34,121 nt of DNA from Thermoleophilia bacterium (GCA_017882585.1 JADGPF010000063.1:1-34121); one strand, 5' to 3'; shown: positions 1 through 8,256, counted from the first letter of the stretch. The notes: generated by a model from the sequence alone, not told the origin. A program made the numbers and translations.

Positions 1-44
<44 letters not shown>

Positions 45-86
45 GGCCACCCGGCCACCGCACCACCGAACCACCTGCACGATCGA

Positions 87-110
87 CGGGGGCCCTTTCA
101 AGGGCCCCCG
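87..110. terminator. Hairpin between convergent groEL and yihY-like genes
   Basis: CGGGGGCCC and GGGCCCCCG form a perfect 9-bp stem around the six bases TTTCAA, and the inner bases could extend the pairing. It lies 42 bp after the groEL stop and 3 bp beyond the stop of the convergent gene, so it can serve both strands. Neither side has a real T-tract, as is common for high-GC actinobacterial terminators. The structure is certain; its use as a terminator is inferred. Confidence 0.8.
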
Positions 111-113
111 TTG

Positions 114-1109
114 TCATGCGATCGAGCGGCCGCCGATGCGCCGCGCGCGGGTCGCCCGACGTTGCTCCTCGAGGGTCGCATTCAAGGAGAACGCCAACTC
201 GACGACCCGACCGAAGACAAACATCAGAAACAGCAGACCGGCGGAGATGCCGAGCACGCCATAGGTCGCCTGCTTGTGGGCGACCCACGGGACGACGAGA
301 AGCGTTGCCAGCACGTGGACGAGCGCGTAGGTGACGTAGACGAGGATCGCTCCGGGAATGAACGCGGTCCAACTGGTGGCGCGGTGGGGCAGGAGCACCA
401 TCGACACCATCACGATGTACGCCGGTATCACGAGCAGCGACGCCACGGCCATCACCAGACCGAGCGGGAAAAACAGGTACCCGGCGATCTTGTTCGTCAG
501 CGCCAGGGCGACCAGCAGCAGGACCGACAGCCCCAGGAAGAACAGGGTCTGGCGGGCGGGGTTGCGCATCGGGCGAACCGGAATCCGCCACGAGAAGGCA
601 GAGATGGCCCGCAGCGTGCGCAGCAAGACGTAGGATTCGTACAAGAAGACGATTGTGCCCGAGATGATCAGCGCGATCCGCCCGAACCAGTTGCCGGATT
701 GGGCGGTCGATGAGACCGACTGGGCGACGACGCCCGACACGCCAAGGTCGTTCACCGCACTCGACGCGTCCGACGAGCCGGCGAATCCGAGGCCGGCGAC
801 CAGGACCAGCGCCAGCGGCAGCAGCCAGATGAAGATGCGGTAGGCGAGCGCCGCGGCCAGCACGCTGCCGGCGATCTCCCGGTCGCGTCGCCACACCTGC
901 CAGCCCGATTCGGCGATGGGCCCGAGCGGTCCCCAGGTCGTGAGCCGCTCCGCGGTATCGAGCACGCGGGTGCGGGCGTGGTCGACCCTGCTGTCGCGGA
1001 TGGGCCGGCTCGCGAGCTCGTCGAGGTAGCCGCGCAACGAGGGGTTGTCGTGTGCGCCGTCGTCCCGGGGCGCGTCGTCGTTGAGTGCCGGTGGGGGCTC
1101 TGAGGTCAT
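114..1109 (-). CDS. YihY/BrkB-family integral membrane protein
   Basis: A 331-residue protein with a polar N-terminal region of about 75 residues, then several hydrophobic helices. The first helix includes AYRIFIWLLPLALVLVAGL and later ones lie at roughly residues 140-165, 185-205, 210-240, 245-275 and 285-305. The Ala-Tyr-Arg-Ile-Phe-Ile-Trp-Leu-Leu-Pro stretch matches the region where YihY/BrkB proteins have 'ALAYYFLLSLFPLLL'. The family was once annotated as ribonuclease BN; its biochemical role is unsettled and a transport or envelope function is likely. The ATG at 1109 has no clear Shine-Dalgarno. The gene is divergent from proA (122-bp gap) and convergent with groEL, so it is probably monocistronic. 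I see no frameshift or unusual composition. Confidence 0.85.
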   Translation of the reverse strand: MTSEPPPALNDDAPRDDGAHDNPSLRGYLDELASRPIRDSRVDHARTRVLDTAERLTTWGPLGPIAESGWQVWRRDREIAGSVLAAALAYRIFIWLLPLALVLVAGLGFAGSSDASSAVNDLGVSGVVAQSVSSTAQSGNWFGRIALIISGTIVFLYESYVLLRTLRAISAFSWRIPVRPMRNPARQTLFFLGLSVLLLVALALTNKIAGYLFFPLGLVMAVASLLVIPAYIVMVSMVLLPHRATSWTAFIPGAILVYVTYALVHVLATLLVVPWVAHKQATYGVLGISAGLLFLMFVFGRVVELAFSLNATLEEQRRATRARRIGGRSIA

Positions 1110-1231
1110 GGGGCGGTCCGCGCAGCCGCCGAGCGCGATCGGGTCCGGTCGCTCCCGAATGGAGCACGGTGAGCCGACTCTAGCGCGCGTCTCCGTGCAA
1201 AGGCATGCACAAATTGGGATGATCCGCTGCC

Positions 1232-2494
1232 GTGAGCGAGCAGACCATCACCGAACTTGTGCAAGCCGCCGGCCGCGCGGCACAGAGCGCCGCGCCGAGC
1301 CTGGCCGCCGCCGCTGATGCATCGCTCACGGACGCGCTCGGGGCCATGAGCGCGCGCCTGGCCGCCGAGGTCGAGCTGCTGCTGGCCGCCAATCGCGCCG
1401 ATCTCGCGGCGCTGGAGGCGAGCTTCCCGGACGCCATGCGCGACCGGCTGCGCCTCGACGCCGGACGGATCGCGGCGATGGCCGCGCAGATCGACGCGCT
1501 CGCGGCGGCGCCGTTTGCGCCGGTCATCGTGATGCGGCGCGATCTGGGTAACGGCGCGGTCGTCGAGGAACGTCGGCGTCCGGTCGGTGTGATCGGCGCC
1601 AACTACGAAGCACGTCCCAACGTGACGATCGACGTCGCCTCGCAGCTGATCAAGTCCCGCAACGTTGGGGTCCTGCGCACCGGGGGCGCCGCGTTGCGCT
1701 CGGCGGCGGCCCTGGTTGATCTGGTCATCGCGCCGGCGCTCGAGCAGGCGGGGCTCGACCCGCGGGCGATCCAATTGGTCCGCTCGCCCGATCGCGCGGC
1801 TGCGACCGCCCTGGTTTCCGCGCCCGGACTCATTCCACTGGTAATCATCCGCGGTAGCGGTCCGACGACGCGCGAGCTCGCGACGCGCGCGGCCACGAAC
1901 GGGGTTCGGACGCTCGCCCACGCGGACGGTGGGGGCGTGCTGTACGCCGACACAGCTGCGGAGGTCGGCCTGTTCCGGGAGCTTCTGCGCGCGAGCCTCG
2001 ATCGCCTCGGCGTCTGCAACCGGCTGAACCTGCTGCTGATCCACGGCGATCGTTGGGACGAGCTCGTCGCGGTCGCCGCCGAGGAGTTCGCGGCGCTCGG
2101 GATCGCCCCGGTGCTGCCACCCCATACCCAGGCGCGCGGCCACGAGTGGGCACTCGATGAGGGCAACGAGGCCCATGTGACGGTTGATCGTGTGCATTCG
2201 CCGGCGCACGCGGCGGCCATCGCCAACGAGGAAACCTCAGGCCTGGCAGCAGGAATCGTGACGGCCGATCCGGAGCACGCGCGCCAGTTCCTCGACGCGT
2301 ACGTCGGCACGGGGGCGTTCTGGAACACGCCGACACGCCTGCTCGACGGCTTCAAGCTGCTCGGGGCGCCCGAGACGGGCATCAACGTCGACCACGTGCC
2401 GGGACCGCGCGGGCCGGTCACCTTCCGCGATCTGTACCTGCGCCAATACGTCGTGATGCCGGCCGACGGCGCCGGGGCGTTGTCCGTCCCTTAG
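1232..2494 (+). CDS. proA: Glutamate-5-semialdehyde dehydrogenase (gamma-glutamyl phosphate reductase), divergent
   Basis: A 420-residue cytosolic protein of the ProA branch of the aldehyde dehydrogenase superfamily. It would reduce gamma-glutamyl phosphate to glutamate-5-semialdehyde with NADPH, the second step of proline synthesis. Supporting signatures are the substrate/cofactor segment 'YEARPNVTIDVASQLIKS' (about 125-142), 'VLRTGGAAL' (about 147-155) and 'GVCNRLNLLLIH' (about 260-271), where Cys262 corresponds to the catalytic thiol. The C-terminal part ('APETGIN', 'GPRGPVTFRDL') matches the ProA end but is more divergent than usual. The GTG at 1232 gives the normal length; it has no good Shine-Dalgarno, and a weak -10-like GATGAT lies 8 bases upstream. 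proB and proC are not adjacent, so the gene is unlinked from the pathway here. A related acyl-phosphate reductase role is less likely. Confidence 0.88.
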   Translation: MSEQTITELVQAAGRAAQSAAPSLAAAADASLTDALGAMSARLAAEVELLLAANRADLAALEASFPDAMRDRLRLDAGRIAAMAAQIDALAAAPFAPVIVMRRDLGNGAVVEERRRPVGVIGANYEARPNVTIDVASQLIKSRNVGVLRTGGAALRSAAALVDLVIAPALEQAGLDPRAIQLVRSPDRAAATALVSAPGLIPLVIIRGSGPTTRELATRAATNGVRTLAHADGGGVLYADTAAEVGLFRELLRASLDRLGVCNRLNLLLIHGDRWDELVAVAAEEFAALGIAPVLPPHTQARGHEWALDEGNEAHVTVDRVHSPAHAAAIANEETSGLAAGIVTADPEHARQFLDAYVGTGAFWNTPTRLLDGFKLLGAPETGINVDHVPGPRGPVTFRDLYLRQYVVMPADGAGALSVP

Positions 2495-2666
2495 GCGGCC
2501 CGAGCCCCGCCGTGGGATGGCCGGGCGGTCGTGTGGCGCGCCGGTCGTCGACCCTCGCCGCCCCGTCAAGGAAGTCCCATGCGACGCCGATGACACAGGT
2601 GTCGACGTGCACACCGGCCGGGCTGCGCCCGCGTCGTGCCGTGCGCCAACAGCAGGTGGGGGATCG

Positions 2667-4223
2667 GTGGCCCGAGCCAAGCGGCATCGCCAGGCGGGAT
2701 TCATGTACCTCGAGGTGCTGCTCGGGATCCTGCTGCTGGCGATCGTCGCGGGCGGGGTCATCGAGGGGTTCGCAGCCGCCTCGTCGCAAATCGGCAAGAC
2801 CCGCTTGGACGTGGTCGCGGCGAAGATCGCCCAGCAACACCTCGAGGACGTCCACAATATGTCCTACTCGGCGGTCGGCGTCGTCGGGGGCAACCCCAGC
2901 GGAACGATCCCGGCCTCTCAGACCCAGACGGTCAACGGCACCGCCTACACGGTGCAGACGAGCGTCAAGTTCGTCGACGATCCGGCGGCGGGCCAGCCAC
3001 ACACCTACGTCGATTACAAGTCGGTGACCGTGGTGGTGACCCCGAACCTTACCGTCGGGTTGCCGGTCACCGAGTCGACGCTCGTCGCGCCGCCCAACTA
3101 TGCGTCGATGGCCGGGCTGTCGACCGCCGTGGTCACGGTCGTCGACGCCGTCACGCTGGCCCCGCTGCCCAGCATGACCGTCACGATCGGCGGCGGCCCT
3201 TCGGCGACGCGCACGGATCTGTCCACGAGCAACGGAACGGTCGTGTTCGCCGGCCTGATCCCGAACCCGACCTCGACCAGCAGCCCGCAGTACAACTACA
3301 CGGTCCAGGTCAGTCAGGCGGGATATGCGACCGATTCGACGACCGCCCCCAGTGTTACGTCCGCGCATTTGAGCGCATCCCAGACCTGGCAGGTGACGAT
3401 CAAGGTCTTCCAGCCGACGACGCTCGGCGTCAACCTCATCGATTCGATCACCGGGAGCCCGATCACCAACTACTCAACGGTGACGGTCACGGCCCCGGCA
3501 CCCCAGTCGGTCACCGACAGCCAGTCCGGGATCACCGGCGCATTCAGTTTCACGACGCTGCAGGGCCAGGTCATCGAGCCGAGTCTGTCGGCGTTCGGCA
3601 TCACGGCGAGTGCCGACTGCTACGCCTCGCAGACACTGAACACCCCGCTCCCGACCGGCTATCCGAATCTGACCTCCCAGACGGTCACGTTCAGCCTCGT
3701 CTCGCAGGGCGGCGGCCATCTGAACGCCACGGTGCTCGACGCGAACACCAACCAGCCGATCAGCGGCGCACAGGTGCAGATCTCCGGCGGTCAGGGCAAC
3801 CTCGCCCCGGTGATCCGCACGACCGGATCCTCGGGGACGGTGACCTTCTGCGAGCTCGCGTCCGGGTCCACCAATTACACCGTCGCGGCCGGGGCGAACG
3901 GCTATGGGGCCGGCAGCCTGAGCGCCGCGATCACAAATAACGGGACTACGAGCGTCACCCTGAAGCTTGTCGCCGGAACGGTGGGGACGATCAAGCTGAC
4001 CACCACCGCCAGCAACCAGCTCGTGCGCCTGAAGGCCGCTGTCGGCACCTACGACGTCTCCCAGTTCACCAACAGTTCCCGCTTCGCGTCGTTCATCAAC
4101 CTGGCGCCGGGGACCTACACCGCCTATATCGCGACCGCGTTCTCCTCGGGGAACCCGATCTGGAGCTCGGGCAAGACCGTGACCGCCCAGTCCGGCAAGA
4201 CCCTGAGCTACCCCGTGCCATGA
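2667..4223 (+). CDS. PilV-like minor prepilin with tandem beta-sandwich (Ig-like/carboxypeptidase-regulatory-like) extension
   Basis: A 518-residue prepilin. From the GTG at 2667 the protein starts with a short basic leader ending RHRQAG, then FMYLE and a hydrophobic helix. This is a class III leader: PilD-type cleavage after Gly11 would leave Phe at +1 and Glu at +5. Residues about 50-140 resemble the small PilV-type globular part. Residues about 150-250, 252-346 and 350-436 read as three beta-rich modules with recurring 'VxDaxTxxPi..' starts, aromatic/Gly turns and Thr/Ser-rich strands, like carboxypeptidase-regulatory or CNA-B-like folds; about 80 more Thr/Ser-rich residues follow. PilV proteins are usually under 200 residues, so the extension is striking and suggests a surface adhesin at the pilus tip. 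An upstream in-frame extension to 2517 was rejected because it would bury the leader. A purine-rich AGGTGGGGG precedes the chosen start. The 172-bp gap after proA holds nothing else I recognise. The next gene overlaps by 4 bp (ATGA). Confidence 0.82.
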   Translation: MARAKRHRQAGFMYLEVLLGILLLAIVAGGVIEGFAAASSQIGKTRLDVVAAKIAQQHLEDVHNMSYSAVGVVGGNPSGTIPASQTQTVNGTAYTVQTSVKFVDDPAAGQPHTYVDYKSVTVVVTPNLTVGLPVTESTLVAPPNYASMAGLSTAVVTVVDAVTLAPLPSMTVTIGGGPSATRTDLSTSNGTVVFAGLIPNPTSTSSPQYNYTVQVSQAGYATDSTTAPSVTSAHLSASQTWQVTIKVFQPTTLGVNLIDSITGSPITNYSTVTVTAPAPQSVTDSQSGITGAFSFTTLQGQVIEPSLSAFGITASADCYASQTLNTPLPTGYPNLTSQTVTFSLVSQGGGHLNATVLDANTNQPISGAQVQISGGQGNLAPVIRTTGSSGTVTFCELASGSTNYTVAAGANGYGAGSLSAAITNNGTTSVTLKLVAGTVGTIKLTTTASNQLVRLKAAVGTYDVSQFTNSSRFASFINLAPGTYTAYIATAFSSGNPIWSSGKTVTAQSGKTLSYPVP

Positions 4224-4864
4224 GCCGGTCCGCCACCCACGCCGGGCAGGACGGCTTCACGCTGACCGAACTGCTCATGGGGATCGTCATCGGGACGATC
4301 TTCATGTTTGCCATCTACGGCTTCTACGACTCGAGCCTGTCGAGCGAGACGACCCATCAGGGCGAGGTGCTCGCACAGGGTCAGGCGCGCGACGCCCTCA
4401 ACCAGCTGACATCGCAATTGCGGGAGGCCGTCAGTCCCGACGACGGGCTTACCCCGCCGATCGTGAATCTCTCGCCGACCCAAATCGAGTTCTATGCCGA
4501 TCTCAGCCGCAGCCCTACCGAGCTGATGCCCAAGCCCGAGGAGTTTCTCTACCAGGTCTCCGGGGGCAGCCTGATCCGTCAGGTCGCCCAGCCGGTCGGC
4601 GCGTCGCCGCCGTACACCTATAGCGCGTTCTCGAGCGCCGAGACGCTCGTCAGTTCGGTCGCCAACTCGTCGGGCGCACCGCTGTTTAGCGCAGTCAACG
4701 GCAATGGCGTGACACTCGCCGCGACGCTATCGGCGCCGACGACGATCGGCATCGCGCTCGTCCACGTGAACATGCTGGCCAAATACAAGCTGGGGAATTC
4801 GCCCCAGCAGTTCGCGCTCACGACCGACGTCGTGCCCCAAAACCCGACCTCGGCGAACAACTAA
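4220..4864 (+). CDS. PilW-like minor prepilin
   Basis: A 214-residue prepilin starting at the ATG of an ATGA overlap with the preceding gene, which implies translational coupling. The leader ends GQDG and is followed by FTLTELL, giving Phe+1 and Glu+5 of the mature pilin. The hydrophobic helix runs to about residue 32, followed by an amphipathic stretch with 'EVLAQGQARDALNQLTSQLREAV', as in PilW/PulJ-type minor pilins. The rest is a beta-rich globular head rich in Ser, Thr and Pro with no known catalytic motif. Minor pilins of this type are thought to prime pilus assembly or sit at the tip. Assembly genes (pilB, pilC, pilD, pilM-Q) are not in the window and must lie elsewhere. Whether the machine is a twitching pilus or a pseudopilus cannot be told. 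Confidence 0.83.
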   Translation: MSRSATHAGQDGFTLTELLMGIVIGTIFMFAIYGFYDSSLSSETTHQGEVLAQGQARDALNQLTSQLREAVSPDDGLTPPIVNLSPTQIEFYADLSRSPTELMPKPEEFLYQVSGGSLIRQVAQPVGASPPYTYSAFSSAETLVSSVANSSGAPLFSAVNGNGVTLAATLSAPTTIGIALVHVNMLAKYKLGNSPQQFALTTDVVPQNPTSANN

Positions 4865-4870
4865 CCCACG

Positions 4871-6328
4871 ATGCGCACCCGCAACCGACAATCCGGCCAG
4901 ACGTTGATCGTCGTCATCTTCATCAGCGCGATCGCCGCGCTGCTCGTGGTGGCCAGCCTGTCGTGGGCGCAGTCGAGCGTCTTCCAGACCGCGGCGAGCA
5001 ACCGCAACGACATCGCCCTTGAGGCCGCCGAGGCCGGTGTGCAGGTCTACATCTCGCGACTGGTCGAGAACCCCCAGTACTGGCTGAACTACGTGGATAC
5101 CGCCGAGGATCCCCGGACGGACTCGAGCACGGGCGGGACGGTCAACCCCGGCGCGGCATGGACACCCGGGCACACATGGACGTACCCGGCCAAGATCCAC
5201 ACGTGGGTCACCTTGCAAAACGCCCGCTTCGGCATCGCAAAGTACAACCTGCGCCTGTTCGCGGACCCCAACGACCAGAACAGCATCTTCGTCCAGTCGA
5301 CCGCCGAGGTCGGCAGCGGCACGCCGGTTGTCCGCTCTATCGTCGCGCAGGTATCTCCGGAGTCGATCGCCAACTACCAGATGATCTCCAACGCGAGTAT
5401 CGCGTACGGATCGAGCGCCACCACGACCGGCAAGATCTATTCGGCCCAGGACGTCGTCCACCAGGGCACTGCGGTCGGCGCCATCTATGCCGAACACGAG
5501 GTGTGCCGCAACGATTCCTCCGGCGCGACCTGCCTCAAGTCCGATGCGACCGACCCGGCGTTTTCCGTCGGTGGAGCATTCGACTCGACCACGACCCCGG
5601 CGTTCTCGGACAAGTTCCCGACACCGATCGACTTCACGACCTTTACCGGAGCGATCAGCAACATCCAGTCTGCCGCAAAAGCGACCGGGGTGTACGCCAA
5701 CAATGCGTCGGTGAGCGCGTGGGAGATCCAGTTCCTGTCCGCAGGCCAGGTGCGGGTCTACCCGGTCACCAACACGACCGATCCCGGTGTCGCGATCGGA
5801 ACGCTTGGATGCCCGACGACGTACACGCTGCCGAGCGGTGACGCGCCGTTCTACATGTATTTCCAGCAGCCCGTCATCGTCGGCAACGGCCAGAACCTCA
5901 CCGACGCGTGCTCCTCGACAAGTGGTGTCCGGGACTCGGTGGTCAACGGCCAGGTGACCGTCGCGACCCCGGGCAACCTGTACATCGGCGGCAATATCTC
6001 CTACGCGTCCGGCACGCAAAGCGTGCTCGGACTGATCGCCTCGGGGAACCTGATCATCTCGCAGTTCGCGCCGCAGACACTCAGCTGGCGCGCCGCGACG
6101 CTGGCGCAGAGCGGTCAGTGGTTCACCGACACCAGCAGCTCGACCCATACCTCGATGACGTTCACCGGGTCCATCGCCACCGCGCAGGGCGGTTACGCGT
6201 CGATGTTCGCGAGCCGTACCTACAACTACGACCAGATCCTCCAGACGCTGCGCCCCCCGCTGTTCCCGACGATTGAGAACTCCTGGTCGATCCAGTACTG
6301 GCATGAGGTGAGCCCGCCGGCGACCTGA
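4871..6328 (+). CDS. PilX-like pilus protein with DUF4900-like C-terminal region
   Basis: A 485-residue protein beginning 6 bp after the PilW-like gene. The N-terminus reads MRTRNRQSGQTLIVVIFISA, a basic leader followed by a hydrophobic helix, with Gly9 as the probable cleavage site. The mature protein lacks Glu at +5, as is common for PilX/PulK-type pilins. 'AAEAGVQVYISRLVENP' soon after the helix is typical of PilX N-terminal regions. The C-terminal third ('VTVATPGNLYIGGNISY', 'LGLIASGNLIIS', then a terminal 'YDQILQTLRPPLFPT' segment) resembles DUF4900-type domains of bacterial pilus-associated proteins. It completes a PilV-PilW-PilX order with the two upstream genes, and the three products probably form one minor-pilin or tip complex. 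The ATG at 4871 has no strong Shine-Dalgarno, which fits reinitiation after the preceding stop. Confidence 0.8.
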   Translation: MRTRNRQSGQTLIVVIFISAIAALLVVASLSWAQSSVFQTAASNRNDIALEAAEAGVQVYISRLVENPQYWLNYVDTAEDPRTDSSTGGTVNPGAAWTPGHTWTYPAKIHTWVTLQNARFGIAKYNLRLFADPNDQNSIFVQSTAEVGSGTPVVRSIVAQVSPESIANYQMISNASIAYGSSATTTGKIYSAQDVVHQGTAVGAIYAEHEVCRNDSSGATCLKSDATDPAFSVGGAFDSTTTPAFSDKFPTPIDFTTFTGAISNIQSAAKATGVYANNASVSAWEIQFLSAGQVRVYPVTNTTDPGVAIGTLGCPTTYTLPSGDAPFYMYFQQPVIVGNGQNLTDACSSTSGVRDSVVNGQVTVATPGNLYIGGNISYASGTQSVLGLIASGNLIISQFAPQTLSWRAATLAQSGQWFTDTSSSTHTSMTFTGSIATAQGGYASMFASRTYNYDQILQTLRPPLFPTIENSWSIQYWHEVSPPAT

Positions 6329-6444
6329 TCGGCGCGTCGCGTCCGGCGCCCGGGTGGCGTGACATCATCCCCGGCGTGCAGCGATTGGTCGTCTCGGTAG
6401 CCAGCCTCGCGCCCGCTGCGCGCGGGCCGGTCACGGAGTAGGGC

Positions 6445-7365
6445 GTGCTCGTGACCTCAATCGCCGCGCTTGCGATCATCATGATCGGCGTCGGCCTGCG
6501 GCATGCGCGCGTGCTGCGCGAGGACAACGGGCCGGTGCTGGTCAACCTCGTCATCTACGCGACGATGCCGGCGCTGGTGTTTACGATCATCGCCCACGAG
6601 CGATTGTCGCTCGGCTTGGTGCTGGTGCCGATCGCCGGATACCTGATCCACGTGGTGATGCTGGGCATCGGATGGGTCATGGCACGCGTCCGACACGCCG
6701 ACCGCCCGACCGAGGGCGCAATGCTGGTCGCCACCGGGGTGGGCAACACGGGCTTTTTCGGCGTGCCGCTGATTGCCGCGAGCGGTTTGGGCGTGTCGCT
6801 GGCGGCCGCGGTGTTCTACGACGCGTTCGCGACGGGCGTGATCACCTGGACCTCCACGGTGGTGATCGCAAACTCCTACGGATCGGTCGAGGGCCGCACG
6901 AGCGGGATCGACTGGAGCGCGCTGCGGCGCGGACTGCTGATGCCGCCGATGGTCGCACTCTACGTCGCCCTCGCGTGGAACCTGGTGGGGCTTGGGACGC
7001 CCTCGCACTGGATCAACCGTCCGCTGGTGCTCCTCGGCAGTGCGACGCTCCCGCTGGTGATGCTCTACGCGGGCCTGATGCTCGACTGGCGCGCGTTGCG
7101 GCGCGCGTGGCCCGAGGTGGGGATGATCACCGTGGCCCGGCTGGTCGGCGGCGCCATCGTGGGGCTCGCGATCGGTACGCTGCTCGGGCTCGCCCCGGCG
7201 GTGCTGCACACCGTCGTTTTGATGGCGGCGATGCCGACGGCGATGATGTCGCTGGTCTTGGGTGTGCGGTACGGGTTGCGGCGTGATGTCTTGGTCGGGG
7301 CGGTGTTTGTGACCTCGGTCATGTGCACGCTGACATTGCCGATTGTGCGGGGGTTGATGCTGTGA
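6445..7365 (+). CDS. AEC (auxin efflux carrier) family permease
   Basis: A 306-residue membrane protein with about ten hydrophobic helices in two similar halves, the usual AEC size. 'NLVIYATMPALVFTII' early, and 'GNTGFFGVPLIAASG' near residues 98-112 with its broken-helix Asn-Thr-Gly and Gly-Val-Pro, are AEC hallmarks. The C-terminal half has 'MPTAMMSLVLGVRYG' at a position matching the second crossing helix. AEC carriers export or import organic acids and related small molecules; the substrate cannot be told. The GTG at 6445 has GGAG 7 bases upstream. The stop overlaps the pyrF start by 4 bp (GTGA), so the two are co-expressed, but there is no obvious functional link to pyrimidine synthesis. 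Confidence 0.87.
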   Translation: MLVTSIAALAIIMIGVGLRHARVLREDNGPVLVNLVIYATMPALVFTIIAHERLSLGLVLVPIAGYLIHVVMLGIGWVMARVRHADRPTEGAMLVATGVGNTGFFGVPLIAASGLGVSLAAAVFYDAFATGVITWTSTVVIANSYGSVEGRTSGIDWSALRRGLLMPPMVALYVALAWNLVGLGTPSHWINRPLVLLGSATLPLVMLYAGLMLDWRALRRAWPEVGMITVARLVGGAIVGLAIGTLLGLAPAVLHTVVLMAAMPTAMMSLVLGVRYGLRRDVLVGAVFVTSVMCTLTLPIVRGLML

Positions 7366-8180
7366 GTACGACGCCGGGGTTCGGTGATCGATTGGCGCGG
7401 GCGGTCGCGGCCCGCGAGAGTCAGGTCGTGCTCGGGCTCGATCCGGATCCGGCGCGGATCGGCGAGGGTGCCGCCGGCGCGAGCGAGTTCTGCACACGGG
7501 TGATCATGGCCGCGGCGCCGGCATGTGTCGCGGTCAAGCCGCAGCTGGCCTGGTTTGAACGCCTTGGATCGGCCGGGTGGGACGCGCTGGAGCGCGTCGC
7601 GACGCTCGCCGCCGAGCTGGGGCTCCTGGTCATCGCCGACGCAAAACGGGGTGACGTGGCTGTCACCAGCGGCGCCTACGCCGACGCCCTCCTGCGGGCC
7701 CCGTTCGATGCCGTCACGGTCAACCCGCTGCTCGGCACCGACGCGGTCACCCCATTCGTGACGGCGGCCCGCGCCACCGGTCGTGGACTGTTCGTGCTGG
7801 TGCGCACGTCGAATCCCGGCGCGGGCGACCTGCAGGACCTCCGCCTCGCCGACGGATCCCCGTGGTACGAGTCGGTCGCCCGTCTGGTGGCCGCCTGGGG
7901 CGCGGCGGGCGTCGGGTCGAGCGGCATGTCGGACGTCGGCGCCGTCGTCGGCGCCACGGCGCCGCACCACCTGGCCGTCCTGCGCGAGCTGATGCCGCAC
8001 CAGCCGTTCCTGATCCCCGGGGTGGGGGCCCAAGGCGGCCGACCCGAGGATCTCGGCGCCGCCTTTGCCGGCACGCGCGCCGCCGCGGTCGTCGCCGCGA
8101 GCCGGTCGATCCTGTACGCAGCGGACCCCCGTGTCGCCGCGGAGGCGCTGCGTGCTCAGCTGTGGGACGTCTCGGGATGA
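7362..8180 (+). CDS. pyrF: Orotidine 5'-phosphate decarboxylase (type 2)
   Basis: About 272 residues from the GTG at 7362, which shares GTGA with the stop of the AEC gene; an in-frame upstream start at 7323 was rejected. The enzyme decarboxylates OMP to UMP, the last step of de novo pyrimidine synthesis, in the cytosol. Diagnostic motifs are 'VVLGLDPDP' near the N-terminus (first catalytic Asp), 'KPQLAWFE', and 'VIADAKRGDV' with the Lys-Arg-Gly-Asp catalytic centre of the type-2 (longer, mycobacterial-like) subfamily. Near the C-terminus 'LIPGVGAQGG' is the phosphate-gripper region. Other pyrimidine genes are not adjacent. A strong hairpin follows the stop. Confidence 0.95.
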   Translation: MSTTPGFGDRLARAVAARESQVVLGLDPDPARIGEGAAGASEFCTRVIMAAAPACVAVKPQLAWFERLGSAGWDALERVATLAAELGLLVIADAKRGDVAVTSGAYADALLRAPFDAVTVNPLLGTDAVTPFVTAARATGRGLFVLVRTSNPGAGDLQDLRLADGSPWYESVARLVAAWGAAGVGSSGMSDVGAVVGATAPHHLAVLRELMPHQPFLIPGVGAQGGRPEDLGAAFAGTRAAAVVAASRSILYAADPRVAAEALRAQLWDVSG

Positions 8181-8184
8181 ATCG

Positions 8185-8216
8185 GTGCGCGGGTCCGCTC
8201 GGGCGGATCCGCGCAC
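8185..8216 (+). terminator. 14-bp hairpin after pyrF
   Basis: GTGCGCGGGTCCGC pairs with GCGGATCCGCGCAC over 14 bp, with a single G-T wobble and the four-base loop TCGG. It starts 4 bp after the pyrF stop and ends 40 bp before the next gene. There is no T-tract. The position fits a terminator that isolates the carboxypeptidase promoter; a 3'-end stabiliser is the alternative. Confidence 0.75.
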
Positions 8217-8242
8217 ACACCGCCGGGAAGTGGGTCGACCTT

Positions 8243-8256
8243 GTTACGATCGTAAC
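8243..8256. promoter_or_regulatory. Perfect 14-bp palindrome overlapping a candidate leaderless -10
   Basis: GTTACGATCGTAAC is its own reverse complement and ends directly at the GTG at 8257. It contains TACGAT (8245-8250), a TANNNT -10 hexamer exactly 6 bases before that GTG, so transcription would start at or next to the start codon. A repressor bound here would block RNA polymerase. The palindrome is seen directly; operator function and the bound protein are inferred. No convincing -35 is visible. Confidence 0.6.

Noticed and set aside
2517-2666. In-frame upstream extension of the PilV-like gene
   Set aside because: It would place about 50 polar residues before the prepilin leader, which must be short and basic for peptidase processing.
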